Shown piece after piece: positions 33,816 to 49,908 of a DNA stretch of 64,000 bases. The DNA is from Melastoma dodecandrum (Eukaryota; Streptophyta; Magnoliopsida; Myrtales; Melastomataceae). The position numbers and the translations under genes were made by a program. The notes under the pieces were generated by a model, which did not search any database, had not been told where the DNA came from, and saw only the letters and a list, made by a program, of their open reading frames with translations. The DNA is taken from positions 1-64,000 of the forward strand of contig JARUPY010000014.1 of assembly GCA_029817715.1 (NCBI GenBank), in the 5' to 3' direction. Each line of letters opens with the position of its first letter. Position 1 is the stretch's first letter.

Positions 33816-34370
33816 TTAAAACTTGTTAAGCTTGAAACAGGTTTGTTGCCTACAAATATGGCGACTCGCATTTCCTTGAATCTGCATGTGGGGAGGAGCA
33901 TGTGTTTTGATGATTTGGGTTCGTATGATGGGGGTAGGGTAGTAAACATTCCCCGTGTTGACACAAATCTATTAGGATGCTATACATTGGCTGTATTCGG
34001 AAAATAATATGAGCTTAGGAAGGTTGATAGAATGTGGTATGTATTTCTGGAAATCAGTTTGTTATTGGCCAGGAACATTTCAGAGGATAAGAACGTGATG
34101 AAAATGATAACTGAATGTGAATGTGCGAAAGTAGATATTTACATTGAAGGAGAGGTGTTAGCGATTTTGCTGGTAATGAACCAGAATCTAGTGATGAGGT
34201 TGAAGGTAATGAAGTGGAATTTGATGTTTTTAGGGTTGATCCAGCTGATTTGGCGGAGGAGGGGGAATCTGGTGTTGATAGGGTTCGCTCTCTTCTCGCG
34301 GATGACATCGGGGAGGAGCATATCCTCCCCATTCCCTCCCTTTTCATATTATTTATCAAAGCAGCATTGC
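33816..34370 (+). pseudogene. PB1-like N-terminal part of a MULE protein, broken
   Basis: From 33858 the frame reads MATRISLNLHVGRSMCFDDL...YDGGRVVNIPRVDTNLLGCY, a stop, then DRMWYVFLEISLL and NVMKMITECECAKVDIYIEG. This resembles the PB1-like domain at the start of many plant Mutator proteins (a GG/YxGG word, DVD, WYxxPG-like, DVLEM, VxIYVE). A second frame continues with an acidic segment to about 34370. Stops and frame changes separate the parts, and no transposase core follows. Confidence 0.5.
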
Positions 34371-35042
34371 CTACTTCCCAGGAGATATGAGAACGTTAGA
34401 AACATTCCATTTTTGGGAATGGACTTTTGGATTGGTTTGGGGTGGTGGTGGGAGGCCAAAAGGGTAGTTGTGTTCCTTTGCAGCCTTGTTTTGGACGATT
34501 ATGAAGTTCATGTGCATGAGAGTGTATTACTTCTTTCTGGCAGGTCTCTCAGCTTTTGTCGCTCCTTGGTTTTGTTTTGGTGTCCAAAGTCATTGAACCT
34601 AAAAAAGATCACCGCTTGACCTCTTCATGTTTTTCTTTTGTCCTTCCCAACACAGAGACACGGCTTTGCTTTTCCTTTCTCTTCCTCCTCCTACTTCTCC
34701 TCCTCCTGCATCTTCTGCACCCACTGCTTCCTTCTTCCTGAAGCTCTTATCTCAATTCTGCTTGATTTCCAAGCTGAATTATAAACCCCCCTCCCACCCC
34801 ACTAGAGAATCTCCTCCCGCACCCCCACAGAAATCAATAGCGACAGCCGCGGCCATTAGGTATATACTCAGGCTGTTACCATTAGCATCTTTCTCTCGTC
34901 GCCTCCTGTTTATCGTACCTCTCTTCCTTCTATATATCTGCCTTTACCTGCCATGGCATAATACTCCTCCCCATTCTGTTTCCAGATACAGAATTACCAC
35001 TCTCAGCCCAACGTCAGGTTGTTCCTTCCGGATAGATACTCC
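34371..35042. other. Upstream region and 5' leader of the bHLH gene
   Basis: Pyrimidine-rich from about 34640. A tatatat word lies at 34931-34937, 106 bases before the ATG. No separate gene is supported; the frame 34627-35205 overlaps the bHLH first exon in another frame. Confidence 0.5.
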
Positions 35043-36736
35043 ATGGAGCCCGCCGGTAACCACAAGGAGGACAGCTTCCCCACTAGTTGTGGACTGCTTC
35101 GTTTCCGCTCCACCCTCAGCTCTCTCCTCCTTTCTGATACTACTGATGCCCCCCGTGCAGCCAAGGATGGCATTGAGTCTGGTGGCTTCGGCCAGGGGTT
35201 TATAGACTATGCCGGTGGCCGTGACCATGACGACAACTCGGAACCCGAGAGTCGTTCCCTGCAGATATTTGACCATAAACCTCAGTCCATGCCATCTATG
35301 ATGACCCTGACAATGACAACAACGGCAGAGGTTGGATATCGAGATTCGCAGCACCGCTATTTGGGGTTGCCACCCCAGTACCCCAGGCATAGCATGAGTT
35401 CGAGCTTTTCTGGCATCGAGGGCAGTAAATCTGGGTTGCTGAGCTCAGGTGATATGAACAACAATCGGCTAAAGCCGTTCGCTCCTGGCCTTACGAGACA
35501 AAGTAGCTCTCCTCCAGGACAGTTCTCAGACATCACTGCCTCGAATGGTATTGAACCTTCTCTTCTTGTCTCCCTGAAGGTGATTTCAGAATTTTATGAT
35601 CAAGATATTTGCACTTGTCGCCAGAGGCGTTTGCATGATGGAATCCTGTACTTGAATCACTGAAATTGAATAGCTTGAATTTCTGTCGTTGGTTCCAGGG
35701 TATACCATGTTAAATGGTCTCGGAAACTACCGAGTTGATCGTGAAATTGAGGGAGAGTTGAATCCATCCACTAGCAGGCTGAATAGCTTCTCTTCAGAGC
35801 CACCTTCTCTGGGAATGTTGCCTAGGATATCTGAACTCGGGAGGGAAGACTTCCGAGCGCACAGCCCCAGTGATACTAAAAGCAGCATCATTAAGTTGGA
35901 TGATCGGCTTGAGGGGCACGGGTTTCTATTTGATCCCTGGAATGAGCCCGCCTCACGTTTCTCGCAAGACTTCATGAGCCTGAAGAAAGACACAGGGAAT
36001 AATAGTCTGAAGGAATCCTTAGGAGGCCAGGTAAGTATGATACAGCAGCAGCAGTTAGTAAGATTTGTACATTTATTGTACTTGATTTTTGAAAGATCGA
36101 TGCTTCTCAAATAGAACGGGGAGGCTGGCGGGCACCGGGTTTCTTCTTTGCTAACCCATCATCTGAGCTACTCCAAGTCGTCGTCTGGAATGGTTGCTCT
36201 GCATTTCCAAGATTCTGTGCCATGTAAAATCCGCGCGAAGCGTGGTTGTGCTACTCATCCTCGAAGTATAGCCGAAAGGGTAACTTCTGTCATTTTTCCG
36301 TCCAAAGGGGCGAGATGCAAAACGAATCACGCGTGATCAGAAATTCGTGTGATTTCCTTTAGGTTCGAAGAACGCGGATAAGCGAGCGAATGAGAAAACT
36401 GCAGGAGCTTTTCCCGAACATGGACAAGGTAGGGAAACTCTTGGCATGGCGAGAGTATCTGCTTCAATACATATCAGGACGGCTAATTGAGACAAGCGTG
36501 TTTTGCTTTTCCTTTGATATATATGCAGCAGACGAATGCGGCGGACATGCTGGATTTGGCGGTCGAGTACATCAAGAATCTACAGAAACAGTACAAGGTG
36601 AGGAGATCGCAAATCCTACATGAGCAGCAAATACGTATGATCCTATAATGTCTGGTTGTTGAGCTCGCGTTTGTTCATATCCCGCAAGATCCTCAGTGAA
36701 CATCGTGCAAACTGCAAGTGCATGAACACGGGGTAG
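35043..36736 (+). CDS. bHLH transcription factor, FBH/bHLH122-bHLH130-like, six exons
   Basis: Exons 35043-35547, 35699-36030, 36115-36279, 36363-36428, 36529-36597 and 36689-36736, all GT/AG and in phase, give 394 residues. The bHLH domain (about 322-375) spans exons 3-5: CKIRAKRGCATHPRSIAERV, RRTRISERMRKLQELFPNM, then a helix 2 with TNAADMLDLAVEYIKNLQKQ. The H-x3-E-x3-R pattern here is HPRSIAERVRRTR. The long N-terminal half has the family features LTRQSSSPPGQFSDI and a GYTMLNGLGNYR segment near the exon 2 start. The tail ILSEHRANCKCMNTG matches the short Cys-containing tail of this group. Members bind E-boxes; Arabidopsis FBH proteins activate CONSTANS and related members affect stomata and drought response. 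A specific role here is not known. I see no disabling mutation. Confidence 0.92.
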
Positions 36737-37051
36737 CCGACTGGGGAGTCTTAGATCAGGATCCCAAGGAACTGCAAGTAGGCATCATATGGTAGAGTCC
36801 GCGGATGACATGCGAAGCATACCTTCTTGGTCCGGTAGCCATTGTTCTGTAATTGTTTGTTCACGGATGAAAAGACTACATGGTGTGGCTTGTTTTTGCT
36901 TTTTTACGCCATTAATTTGGTATCCAACAACGGATGACGGGTGCGAGCTCACTGCCATAAATATGCAAAACCATTACCATTTAGGAACAGACACCGCTAA
37001 GATCCAAATCTTTCTCCTCCTCCTGGATCACCACCACCCCCTTTCGTTCTA

Positions 37052-37696
37052 ATGGCGACAACCATCAACCAACCACTCCTCCTCGCCCTCCTCCTCCTCC
37101 TCATCGCTGCCGGATCCAAATCGGTACGTGAATCCGTGTCACAACACTCCCTGTTATGCATCTTTTCGCATCCCCCGTTAGGGGTCATATGTCCGTATCA
37201 AATCCTAATCTTTTCTCTTGTTTGATATGCAGGAAGATTGTGTCTACACAGTGTACGTGCGGACGGGATCTATATGGAAGGGCGGGACCGACGCGTCCAT
37301 TGGACTGACCATGTATGATGGGTACGGCAAGATGGCGGAGATGTGTAACCTGGTGGCTTGGGGTGGGCTCATGGATCCAGGGCACAGCTACTTCGAGAGG
37401 GGGAACCTCGACATCTTCAGCGGGAGGGGGCCCTGCCTCGCGGCCCCCGTGTGCGCGATCAACGTCACCTCGGACGGATCAGGGGAGAACCATGGTTGGT
37501 ACTGCAACTACATGGAGGTGACATCAACGGGCCCCACGTGTCGTGTGCCCAGAAGCTGTTCAAGGTAGAGCAGTGGCTGGCGATGGACGCGCCGCCCTAT
37601 GCACTCAACGCCTATAGGAATGAATCCCCTGAAGTCAACATGGGGACGAGGCCTTCCGGCGGTCCGGCGGTGGCATCGGGCTACTCCGCTGCATAA
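37052..37696 (+). pseudogene. PLAT-domain stress protein gene with a frameshift near its 3' end
   Basis: Exon 37052-37123 encodes a signal peptide (MATTINQPLLLALLLLLIAA). Exon 2 from 37233 encodes the PLAT domain (EDCVYTVYVRTGSIWKGGTD, ERGNLDIFSGRGPC, HGWYCNYMEVTSTGP). At about 37530-37536 the frame is lost: the plus frame ends at TAG 37566 after 135 residues. The next frame carries the expected family end (GPHVSCAQKLF, VEQWLAMDAPPYAL) to a stop at 37694-37696. One missing C in the run ggcccc explains the change. This may be a true mutation or a sequencing error; if an error, the gene is an intact PLAT1-like gene. Plant PLAT proteins sit in the ER or secretory path and promote abiotic stress tolerance. 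Confidence 0.8.
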
Positions 37697-37943
37697 TGTA
37701 AAATGATGGATCCTTAATCAGCGGATGTTATGATATTTCATGATAGAGATGATGATATTAGCCTAAATCTCCTTCATTTATATTTTAACCCAGATGACAA
37801 AAAGGTATTCAATGTGTCTCTGGACAAAGGAACTTTCCTCGAACATTGGAGTGACATATTGTGTGATGCCATCATCCCTTGCCCACGCAAGCTAATTAAC
37901 TGTACAATCAATACTAAGCAAGGAAAAAAAAAACCTAACTTAC

Positions 37944-38531
37944 CAGGGGTACGAAGATTTCAGGTTGGATAGGAATCTGAAAAACCTACCTTATAATGGT
38001 CCGTTCTTTATTTTTAAAACATAGAACCTACCCTGTAAGTAAGAATCACCCAAGAACCAACCCGCCGGTTCTAGTACCGGTGCCAGTTCCAGTTTCATGT
38101 CCTTATGGGAACCTTTCTACATTAAATCAATCGTATTACTCCAATTAATCTAAAAAAACCTTAAGCAGTACTCTAATTAATCTAAAAAAACCTCCAACAT
38201 TACTCCAATCAATCTAAAAATACCTCAAACATTACTCCAATCAATAAGAAATATTTATAATTTTAAAATAAAAATTATTTATATAAATAGAGAATAAATA
38301 TTATATAAAAATATATTAAATAAATTATATATTAAAATATATTATGACATGTTCCAGGTTTTCCAAATTGGTTCCGAGGTTTGAAACTGAAACCGTACTT
38401 GGTACTGCGGGTTTTCAAAAATTTAGAACCTACAACCTGCCCGATCTATTCGAGAACCTATACTGACACCGATCATATAGTACCGATTTCGACCGGTTCC
38501 CGGTTATACCCGGAGCCTATGCTCACCCCTA
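37944..38531. mobile_element. Possible hAT-type non-autonomous element
   Basis: The left side begins aggggtacgaag and carries gaaccaa/ccggttctagtaccggtgcc words. The right side has cgaccggttcccggttatac and ends gagcctatgctcacccct. The reverse complement of the right end (aggggtgagca) resembles the left end for about 7 bp. The interior is AT-rich. The right-end words resemble those of known plant hAT MITEs. Low certainty. Confidence 0.35.
38133..38248. repeat. Four ~31-bp tandem units
   Basis: The unit core ttactccaat(t/c)aatctaaaaa is repeated four times with small changes (about 38135, 38170, 38200 and 38232). Confidence 0.75.
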
Positions 38532-40180
38532 CTTATTATGATGTATTTTAATCGATCGATGTTGAAGCAATTAATACATTTATTACCTTTTATTAAAAAT
38601 AGTACAAGGGATCTTCACGGGTAAGGGCATGCAATACAAAACTAACTTGGGTTGACACGACACAAACCCGTTAAGAATAACTACATACACTAAAATTAAT
38701 AGTTTATATCAAAATCTGGTATGTTGCCTCATGTTCTAGCATCCTTGCTTCCTAGGATTCGGTTTCGCTTCCTAGGGGTTTGGTCGGCGGTGCTCGTGTT
38801 TTTGTATGAGTGGGTATGTGATAGAAATTTGATGGTGGAGTATTTGTTGTGTCTATCCACCTTCTAGATTCCGCCTCTTGATCAGTGTGGTTGTGCTTCC
38901 TCATGATTGAGTCCGAAGATGGATTAGACAAAATGAATTGCATTGTTTTTTCGAGGAGGTGTATGGGGGCCTACTCACGTAAAATTTATGGGATAGTTAA
39001 TGATCATGAATTTTTCTTTTTTGATGTTTTTGTGTTTAAGACTCGTACAATTTTTATGCCAACTCCCCTTTGCAAAAGACAAAAGGGTGGGTTACATATT
39101 TATCCCTCTGAGCTTTCCATGGTAATAGGACGTCACCCACGTTTGGTCAAATTAATAAGCAAGAATATGAAATAAATTTATCGAAAATTCAATTTCCTCT
39201 TTGAGAAGCTATGCTCTCATTCTCTCTTTCTATGCGTTTATGTAGTTGTATTCTAATCAAATGACTTGCATCGTGTTTGTGCGGTTCTCTTATTTGATAC
39301 ATGTATGTTGCGATGCACTCATTATCCTTTACTTTTCATAATATTCTAAAGACTTGTCTCTAATCTCATAATGAAAGTCATTAAGTGACCAACGGCAAGT
39401 CATGCGAAAGACGCCGCCTAAGCACTCCTTGATCTCTTTGATATCCTCTGTTCCATAATAAAGGAATGCTGATAGCAGCCCTTTTTGCTTACCTGTGCGA
39501 GTAACTTTCCTCATTGCTTGTCTAAACCCCCAACTAGAGAGAGAATTTCGTAATAGCCCAATGCCTGACCAGCTAGGAATTATGGCTCAAGAGAAAAGTA
39601 GTCAAGGCGATGGCAACATAGAAGTTGATTTTAACTTAGAGGACAAAATTTCAGATGATATCAATTCAATATGTGCTAATATGGTAGTTATAGAGGATAT
39701 ATCGACAGATGCTAAGTTAAAAGGATCTCTTACAAAGAGTAAAAGAAAGTTGAGGTCAGTGGTGTGGAATTTCTTTGATATTATTCCTCCCAATGAAAAT
39801 GATAAAAGACGAAGGAGTAAATGCAAGGAGTGTGGCACTATATATGTGATAGCAAGATGGAACTGGAAATATGCAGAAGTACATAAAAACTTGTGTTCGA
39901 AAAAATGTGTGATAAGGATATGTTCTTAGACTTACTTGTCAATGCTATCATTCTCCATGATTTAATGTTTCAGTTTGTTGAGCATGAGGGTATCTGTATA
40001 CTTTTAATGTATTGTCATCCTGATCTACATATCCCGAGTAGGAATACTGTTAAAGCTTGTGCGTTAAAAATGCATCAAATGCATAAGTTGAAGTTGTTGA
40101 AGTTGAGATATGTGACATATGATATGTGGACCTCTGTAGCAGCATTTCATAGACAATAATTGGGAGTTACGTAAAGTTAT

Positions 40181-40581
40181 TGTGGAAAATCCCGGGCCGG
40201 TCCACTCTCAAGCCCAGCATATAAGCCCAACGAGGTCCACTCTAAAACCAATTGACGATAGAGGGATTGACCCATTGGGTATATATGCTAGGTTGGTAGG
40301 CATTTTCTATCCAATATGGGACTTTAGGGCTTTGGGGCTTTGGTTTGTAAATCCTCTCAACATCTCCCCTCAAACTCAGGCCCATTTTACTCTGGACTCT
40401 AATACCAAGTGAAAAATCCCAGGCCAGCCCACTCCCAAACCCAGCATATAAGCCTAACGGAGTCCATTCTAAAACCAATTGACAAAAAAGGGAGTGACCC
40501 ATTGAGTATATATGTTAGGTTGGGAGGCATTTTCTATCAATGTGGGACTTTAGGGCTTTGGGTTTGTAAACCCTTTCAACA
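40181..40581 (-). mobile_element. TRIM (terminal-repeat retrotransposon in miniature) with 5-bp TSD
   Basis: Two ~175-bp direct repeats (40181-40362 and about 40408-40581) flank only ~46 bp. Read on the minus strand, the right copy ends ...attttca and is followed by tggtattagagtc, a near match to the initiator tRNA-Met primer site (tggtatcagagc). The purine tract ttgaggggaga precedes the left copy, which begins tgttgagagg. The flanks gttat (40176-40180) and gttat (40582-40586) are a perfect 5-bp target duplication. There is no coding capacity, as is normal for TRIMs. It lies inside the hAT transposase. Confidence 0.88.
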
Positions 40582-41124
40582 GTTATTTTGGCATTTTCTC
40601 TAATTGGTGAATAAAATTAGAGAAACCATTAAGTACCTTAAGGGATCTGAAGTAAGAAAGGAAAAAGCTTCCTGAATGCATTAATCTCTTGTCTATTGAC
40701 AAAGAAACGGGACTCAGACAAGACGTCCTTACTAGATAGAATTCTACATATCTCATGGTTGAAAGTGTTATCTTCTATAAAAGTGCTTTATGTCACATGG
40801 AATTGAGTCACTCCAATTATAAGCATTGTCCTTCCGGTGATTAGTGGGTAAGATCAGAGAAGATTATAATGTTTTTATTCCACACTTTATGATCTAACTC
40901 ATGAATTTTCTTGAGCAAAGTACAGGACATCACATTGTTCTTTTCAGGAACTTTTGTGTTGTTCTTTACTTTGGTTCAAACATCAGAAAGTTCAGACAAC
41001 TATATCAGATTCATGTCACAGAGAATGAGGGAAAAGTTTGACAAATATTGGTCTGACTTTGTTATGATATTATCTATTGCAGTGACTCTAGATCCCACGG
41101 TACAAGTTTCAGTTCTTGGAGTTT

Positions 41125-41450
41125 TACTTTAATTGTGTTTTTGGTATAAGGATTCGAGGAAAGAATGGAATTGACCAATAATACTATTCATTTCCCCTCT
41201 TTTCATCTCCTTAATTCCATTTTATTCTATTTCCTTAATTTTGAAGGGAAATGAAATGAATGAGCATTCACTTACTCGTAGTAGGGAATGCACATTCCAT
41301 TTCAAATACATTCTCTCGTCTTCTTTCTCTTTACCCTTGAACTAAACAGGCTATTTCTTTAAATAATTCCCTTCCTGATTGTTATATTTTTTCCTTTCCT
41401 CTTCGATTTCGTCCGAAATTCCATTCCGAAAACTAAACGAGCTATAAGAA
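41125..41450. mobile_element. Probable MITE inside the hAT element
   Basis: The hAT reading frame is lost between about 41090 and 41470. The left side carries ggaaagaatggaatt and the right side, in reverse, cggaatggaatttcgg near ctcgtttagtttt, words common at ends of plant Harbinger-like MITEs. No exact TIR or target duplication was established. Confidence 0.35.
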
Positions 41451-42697
41451 GTGCTACCCAAAAACATATTCTTTTAAAATTATGAAGTTTCGTAATAGGT
41501 TGTTCACTTTGTTTAATACATATGTGGATAAAAAACCTACTATTTCTTCCTGCTCAAACCAATCTATGTCTAGCCAAGGCCGTTCTTCGCATGATTATGC
41601 CATGAGTGGATTATTCATGGTCAACAAACATATTCTCTTTCTATTATTATCTAGTATTTTATGTTGTTACTTATTTAAATTCATTTGACATAGGAGTTTG
41701 ATTCTTTTCAAAGTGAATCACTTGACATAAACCAGAAATAACGGTTGGAGTAATATCTTGAAGCACCAAAGGTCGACCGAAATTCTAAGACGGGTGTTTT
41801 GAAATTTTGGAAAGCTGAACAACATAGGTATCCACAAGTTGCTGCAATGGCGCAAGATATATTAGCTATTCCTATATCTATCGTCGCGTCGGAGTCGGTT
41901 TTAGCACAGGAGGAAGGGTTTTTGACTAATATCGAAGTTGTCTCAAACCTGAAGTTGTACTAAAAGTTGGATTCTAAACCTAAAGGCCCTTCTTTGTACT
42001 AAAAGTTGGATTCTAAACTTGAAAGGTAACATTTATTTTGTCTAAAATACTTAATTTCTAATAAATAGTTCACAAAATCCGTACTTTCGCTCACATGGAC
42101 TACATACATCATAGTTTATTCCAAACATATGTTTATTTCTTATTTCAGAAACTGCACGTGTCGAGAGTAAAGAATATCTACAACTCGATTAACATACGGA
42201 AGATATTGTTAGGTTATATGTAGATATTGAAGACATCCCTCAATCTAAAAGTTCAACAAATATTGTTAGTTAAGTTCTTTATGTCATGATTATTTTTGTA
42301 ATTTTATTTTTTGATACATGAGTACAAATTTTTTGTAGGAAGTGGAAACTCGTCTACAAGTGCATGATCATAATATACATTCAAAGTTGTTTTTTTTTAT
42401 ATCAATTTAAACACCAATTTATTTATTTTCATAATGTTATCATGAGATTTTATGGATTTATTTTAGTTTTTGCTCGTTGAATTATGATGTAATCTGAATA
42501 TTATGTCTATTTTATACTAAAATAATTTTGTGTCTAACGAGCCGTTTTGTGTCTATCCGTTATAAAACGGTTCGTATTAGGATTTACTTTGATAACACAA
42601 AAACCTTAGCAGATTGTGTTCGGATTGACGTATTTCGTGTCGTGCCTTATCGTGTCTGGATACGAACACGATCCGCTTACCCGTTTTGCCACTCCTA

Positions 42698-44139
42698 TTC
42701 ATGCTCTTCATCCTTTAAAAAAAAAAGTATTTGAACACTCTCTTATAAAAAGAATAATTTTTTAAAAATATTCTAAGTATCTCTAAGTTGTTGTCTTGAT
42801 TGGAAATTGCCATTTAAAAGAGCGACTTAGTACATAAAAACCGCCCCTAACCTCTTTTCATTTATTTAACCCGTGCCCAAATTATCTTCCAAGCGCCCCT
42901 CCCTCTCGTTGGTTGCCGTTAACGGATCGCGACATATCTCCCAAATTTGTGCGTGCCCTAACCAATTTCTTCTGGACTTCTTCGTTTTTGCTGAATCGTG
43001 AGTCTCCATTGTCGTAGTCGTTTCTCTCCATCCTGTCGTTGCATAACGACGGCTCGTGATTTTGTGTCATCCTTGAAGTTTAGTGTTAGTTTCAGTTCCT
43101 ATTATTTGATTTAGATTAGTGTTAGGTACCAGCCGAATCGTCACTTTGTTAAATTTTAGGGTTTAGTTGATTTCATTGATTTTATTTCATTTTTTTTTTT
43201 TACAACTTGGGTGTCGATTCCTCAATTTTTGTCCAGAAGTGAATTTAGTCAAAATAGTTTACTAAACTAGTTACAAAAGTGACATATTTTTCTGTCTGTT
43301 ATTATGATTTAGGCTAGTTTTATGTGTCAAAAATCCAGGAAAATTGATTTCTTTGTTTTCGTTCATGATAGGTATTGTTCTTCATTTTATCGGGGATTTT
43401 GGAGCCAGCATTCCGTTTAGTTATTGTTATTTGCAATTGACAAAGGAGAATGAAGTAGTAAGTTGTGATAAATGGACTAATTAAGAGTCTTAAAGTTAAA
43501 GTAGAAGTTAATTAAGCAACTTTTGAAGGACTCTATCACTCGTTCTATAAAGTTGAGTAAAACGAGTACATTAAAGATACGTCACATGTATATGATACTC
43601 TTAAGGAATACTGAGTCTATTATTATTAAATAAATATTAAGTATACCACAAGGAAAACCATTTGGTAAGTGTCCTCTCTCTCTCTCTCTTGAAGCTGGGA
43701 ATCCACCACACCCACCACCCAAGGGAACAGAACAGACATTGGCCATCCTCTCCTCCACCACCACCTTTTCATCCTCCTCCTTCCGCCCACCTCTCACCAA
43801 ATTCCAAAATTACCAAAACTTGTGTCTCCTCCACCTCCTCCCCGGATTCCAGCCACCCAAGCTAAATTAGTCGCTGATCTCCGATTCGACCCAACGACAC
43901 ACCCCCGGGAACAAACTCTCCCCCTCCCCTCCTTTTCTGATTTGGTGTGGTGTGAGAGAGGGGGGCTTGGGATTGGGATTTGGATTTGGATGGGGCTACA
44001 ACTACACATCACATCCACGATCCTCCCTGCTATTCCCCACCAACACCTCCTCCTCCGATTGATTTCATCCCTTTGAGCTGGGAAATTCCATTTCTTTGTT
44101 TGATTTGATCTGTTTTTCTCCCGTGGGAGGGGTGCGATC
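42698..44139. other. Upstream region of the RABA4-like gene
   Basis: No separate gene supported. It is AT-rich to about 43650, then has a CT microsatellite (about 43675-43690) and a C-rich 5' leader. Open frames in the leader are low-complexity shadows. Confidence 0.5.
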
Positions 44140-44929
44140 ATGTCTAACCTCTACGGAGATTACAACCAGAAGATCGACTACGTCTTCAAGATCGTCCTGA
44201 TCGGGGACTCCGCCGTCGGCAAGTCCCAGCTCCTCGCTCGTTTCGCCCGCAACGAGTTCAGCGTCGAGTCCAAGGCCACCATCGGTGTCGAGTTCCAGAC
44301 CAAGACCCTCGTCATCGATCACAAGACCGTCAAGGCCCAGATTTGGGACACCGCCGGACAAGAAAGGTCCTCCCCTTCCCCCCCCCCCCCCCCTCAATTC
44401 CAATTTTTCTGTCTTGTTTTGTGTTAGGAGGAATCAAATCCTCTTAGTTCCTGAAAGACGACGCAATCCCGATTTACTCAGGTACCGGGCCGTGACGAGC
44501 GCGTACTACAGGGGTGCTGTCGGGGCTATGTTGGTCTATGACATGACCAAGCGTCAGTCCTTCGATCACATGACGAGATGGCTAGAGGAACTGAGGGGGC
44601 ACGCCGACAAGAACATCGTCATCATGCTCATTGGTAACAAGTCTGACCTGGGTAGCCTACGAGCGGTCCCCACGGAGGACGCCGAGGAGTTTGCTCAGAG
44701 AGAGAACCTCTTCTTCATGGAGACTTCTGCATTGGAGGCCACGAATGTTGAGACCGCTTTCTTAACGATCTTGACCGAGATTTACCGAATCATCAGCAAG
44801 AAGACGCTTAATGCTAACGAAGAGGATGGAAACGGCAGCTCCAATCTCCTCAAGGGGACGAAGATCATAGTCCCTGGGCACGAAGGGGATAACCAACAGG
44901 CGAAGGGCGGCTGCTGCATGTCCTCGTAA
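44140..44929 (+). CDS. RABA4: Rab GTPase, RABA4 type, two exons
   Basis: Exons 44140-44366 and 44482-44929 give 224 residues. All Rab motifs are present: P-loop GDSAVGKS, switch [22 protein letters not shown] (split by the intron at AG|G), NKSD and ETSAL. The N-terminus ([17 protein letters not shown]) and the tail element KIIVPG are those of plant RABA4. The C-terminal Cys pair is CCMSS (residues 220-221), the expected site for double geranylgeranylation. RABA4 proteins act at the trans-Golgi network in polarised secretion and cell-wall delivery, for example tip growth. The intron is short with a C-run near its start. The third base of codons is strongly G/C. No defect is seen. The exact subfamily member is not claimed. 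Confidence 0.95.
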
Positions 44930-45580
44930 TCTTAGCCACTATAATTGTAGTAACTCGGGAGCCATGAACAACTTGTCCGGGTAAATCTTGTCTTTTTGAA
45001 CTGTACTAATTTTTCTGTCTCTAGATTTGAGCTGCATTCTTCTTCTGAGAGATCAAACACAACAAGACAAGGTAGATGTTATATTAGACTAAAGACAATT
45101 TGTACAGAACCAATTCATCTTCTTTAGTAGGAAGATGACTCGAAAAAATTGAGGACGAATAAATACTCTGATCGCGTTCAGTGCTCGCTGTATTATCTCC
45201 AGCAGGTTATTAGCATCAGAGCTTTGTGGTTAGCACATGTAAGTTCTAGGAGCTCCTCACTTTCACAAAGTCACTGCCAACATCTGGATTGAAACTCGGG
45301 GAATGTTGAATTAAAACTGTTCCCAGGCGAAACTCGTAGATGCCGCACATTCTTTGCAAGCGACATCTTTTGTTCCATTTCATTGGCAATTGTTAATTTC
45401 AGAAGCGCATAAAAATCAAGAACGGCCTAACAACAATCTCATGTATAAAATACATTGAATCAGAACATCGTACAACACCTGATCATATCAATGCACGGCT
45501 GCGGTATCAGGATTTATTCATTTTTTTTGGGGGGGGGGGGGGGGTGGCGGGAGGTGAAGGGGACGTCGAGCGTAACTTGA

Positions 45581-49808
<4,228 letters not shown>

Positions 49809-49885
49809 GGAAGGGGGGGTTTGGTGGGGGGATCGGGCGTAGTTAGGTGAGTAAGGGAGAGAAGCGGCCAAATCGTCATCGGTTT

Positions 49886-49893
49886 TTTAAATA
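49886..49893 (-). promoter_or_regulatory. Probable TATA box of the PAT gene
   Basis: The minus strand reads cctatttaaaaaa about 80 bases before the PAT ATG, with cacgtc just upstream of it. The spacing allows a transcript with a ~45-base leader. Confidence 0.45.
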
Positions 49894-49908
49894 GGCGACG
49901 TGAAATTG

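Larger units (their letters stand above)
39582..41960 (+). pseudogene. hAT transposase (BED-type, RICESLEEPER-like), broken
   Basis: In order: BED zinc finger (SVVWNFFDIIPP...SKCKECGTIYV...AEVHKNLC, 39760-39897), LFVEHEG/IPSRNTVKACALK (39960-40070), YVTYDMWTS (40110-40136), NWELRKVI just before the TRIM insertion, IRETIKYLKGSE, DVLTR and STYLMVESVI (40610-40770), MREKFDKYWSDFVMI (41020-41065), KFRNRLFTLFNTYVDKK (41485-41535), and the C-terminal dimerisation region FWKAEQHRYPQVAAMAQDIL...PISIVASESV (41800-41910). Stops and frame changes occur throughout. A TRIM (40181-40581) and probably a MITE (41125-41450) interrupt it. Confidence 0.8.
38622..42697 (+). mobile_element. hAT transposon, decayed, with nested insertions
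   Basis: The left end reads taagggcatgcaatacaaaac then gacacgacacaaacccgtta. The right end, read in reverse, is taggagtggcaaaacgggta, then tcgtgttcgtatcc and cacgacacgaaa. These are the usual words of plant hAT ends. Flanks ttcacggg and ttcatgct agree at 5 of 8 positions and may be a decayed 8-bp target duplication. Inside are the hAT zinc finger, body and dimerisation pieces on the plus strand. Confidence 0.7.

Noticed and set aside
34627..35205. 192-codon frame before the bHLH gene
   Set aside because: Pyrimidine-rich leader; it overlaps the bHLH exon 1 in a different frame.
43794..44403. Gly/Asp-rich minus frames over RABA4 exon 1 and its leader
   Set aside because: Reverse-strand shadows of GC-rich coding sequence.
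45528..45543. G-run just after the PAT stop as a regulatory G-quadruplex
   Set aside because: A simple homopolymer; no pattern of separated G-tracts, and it may be an assembly artefact.
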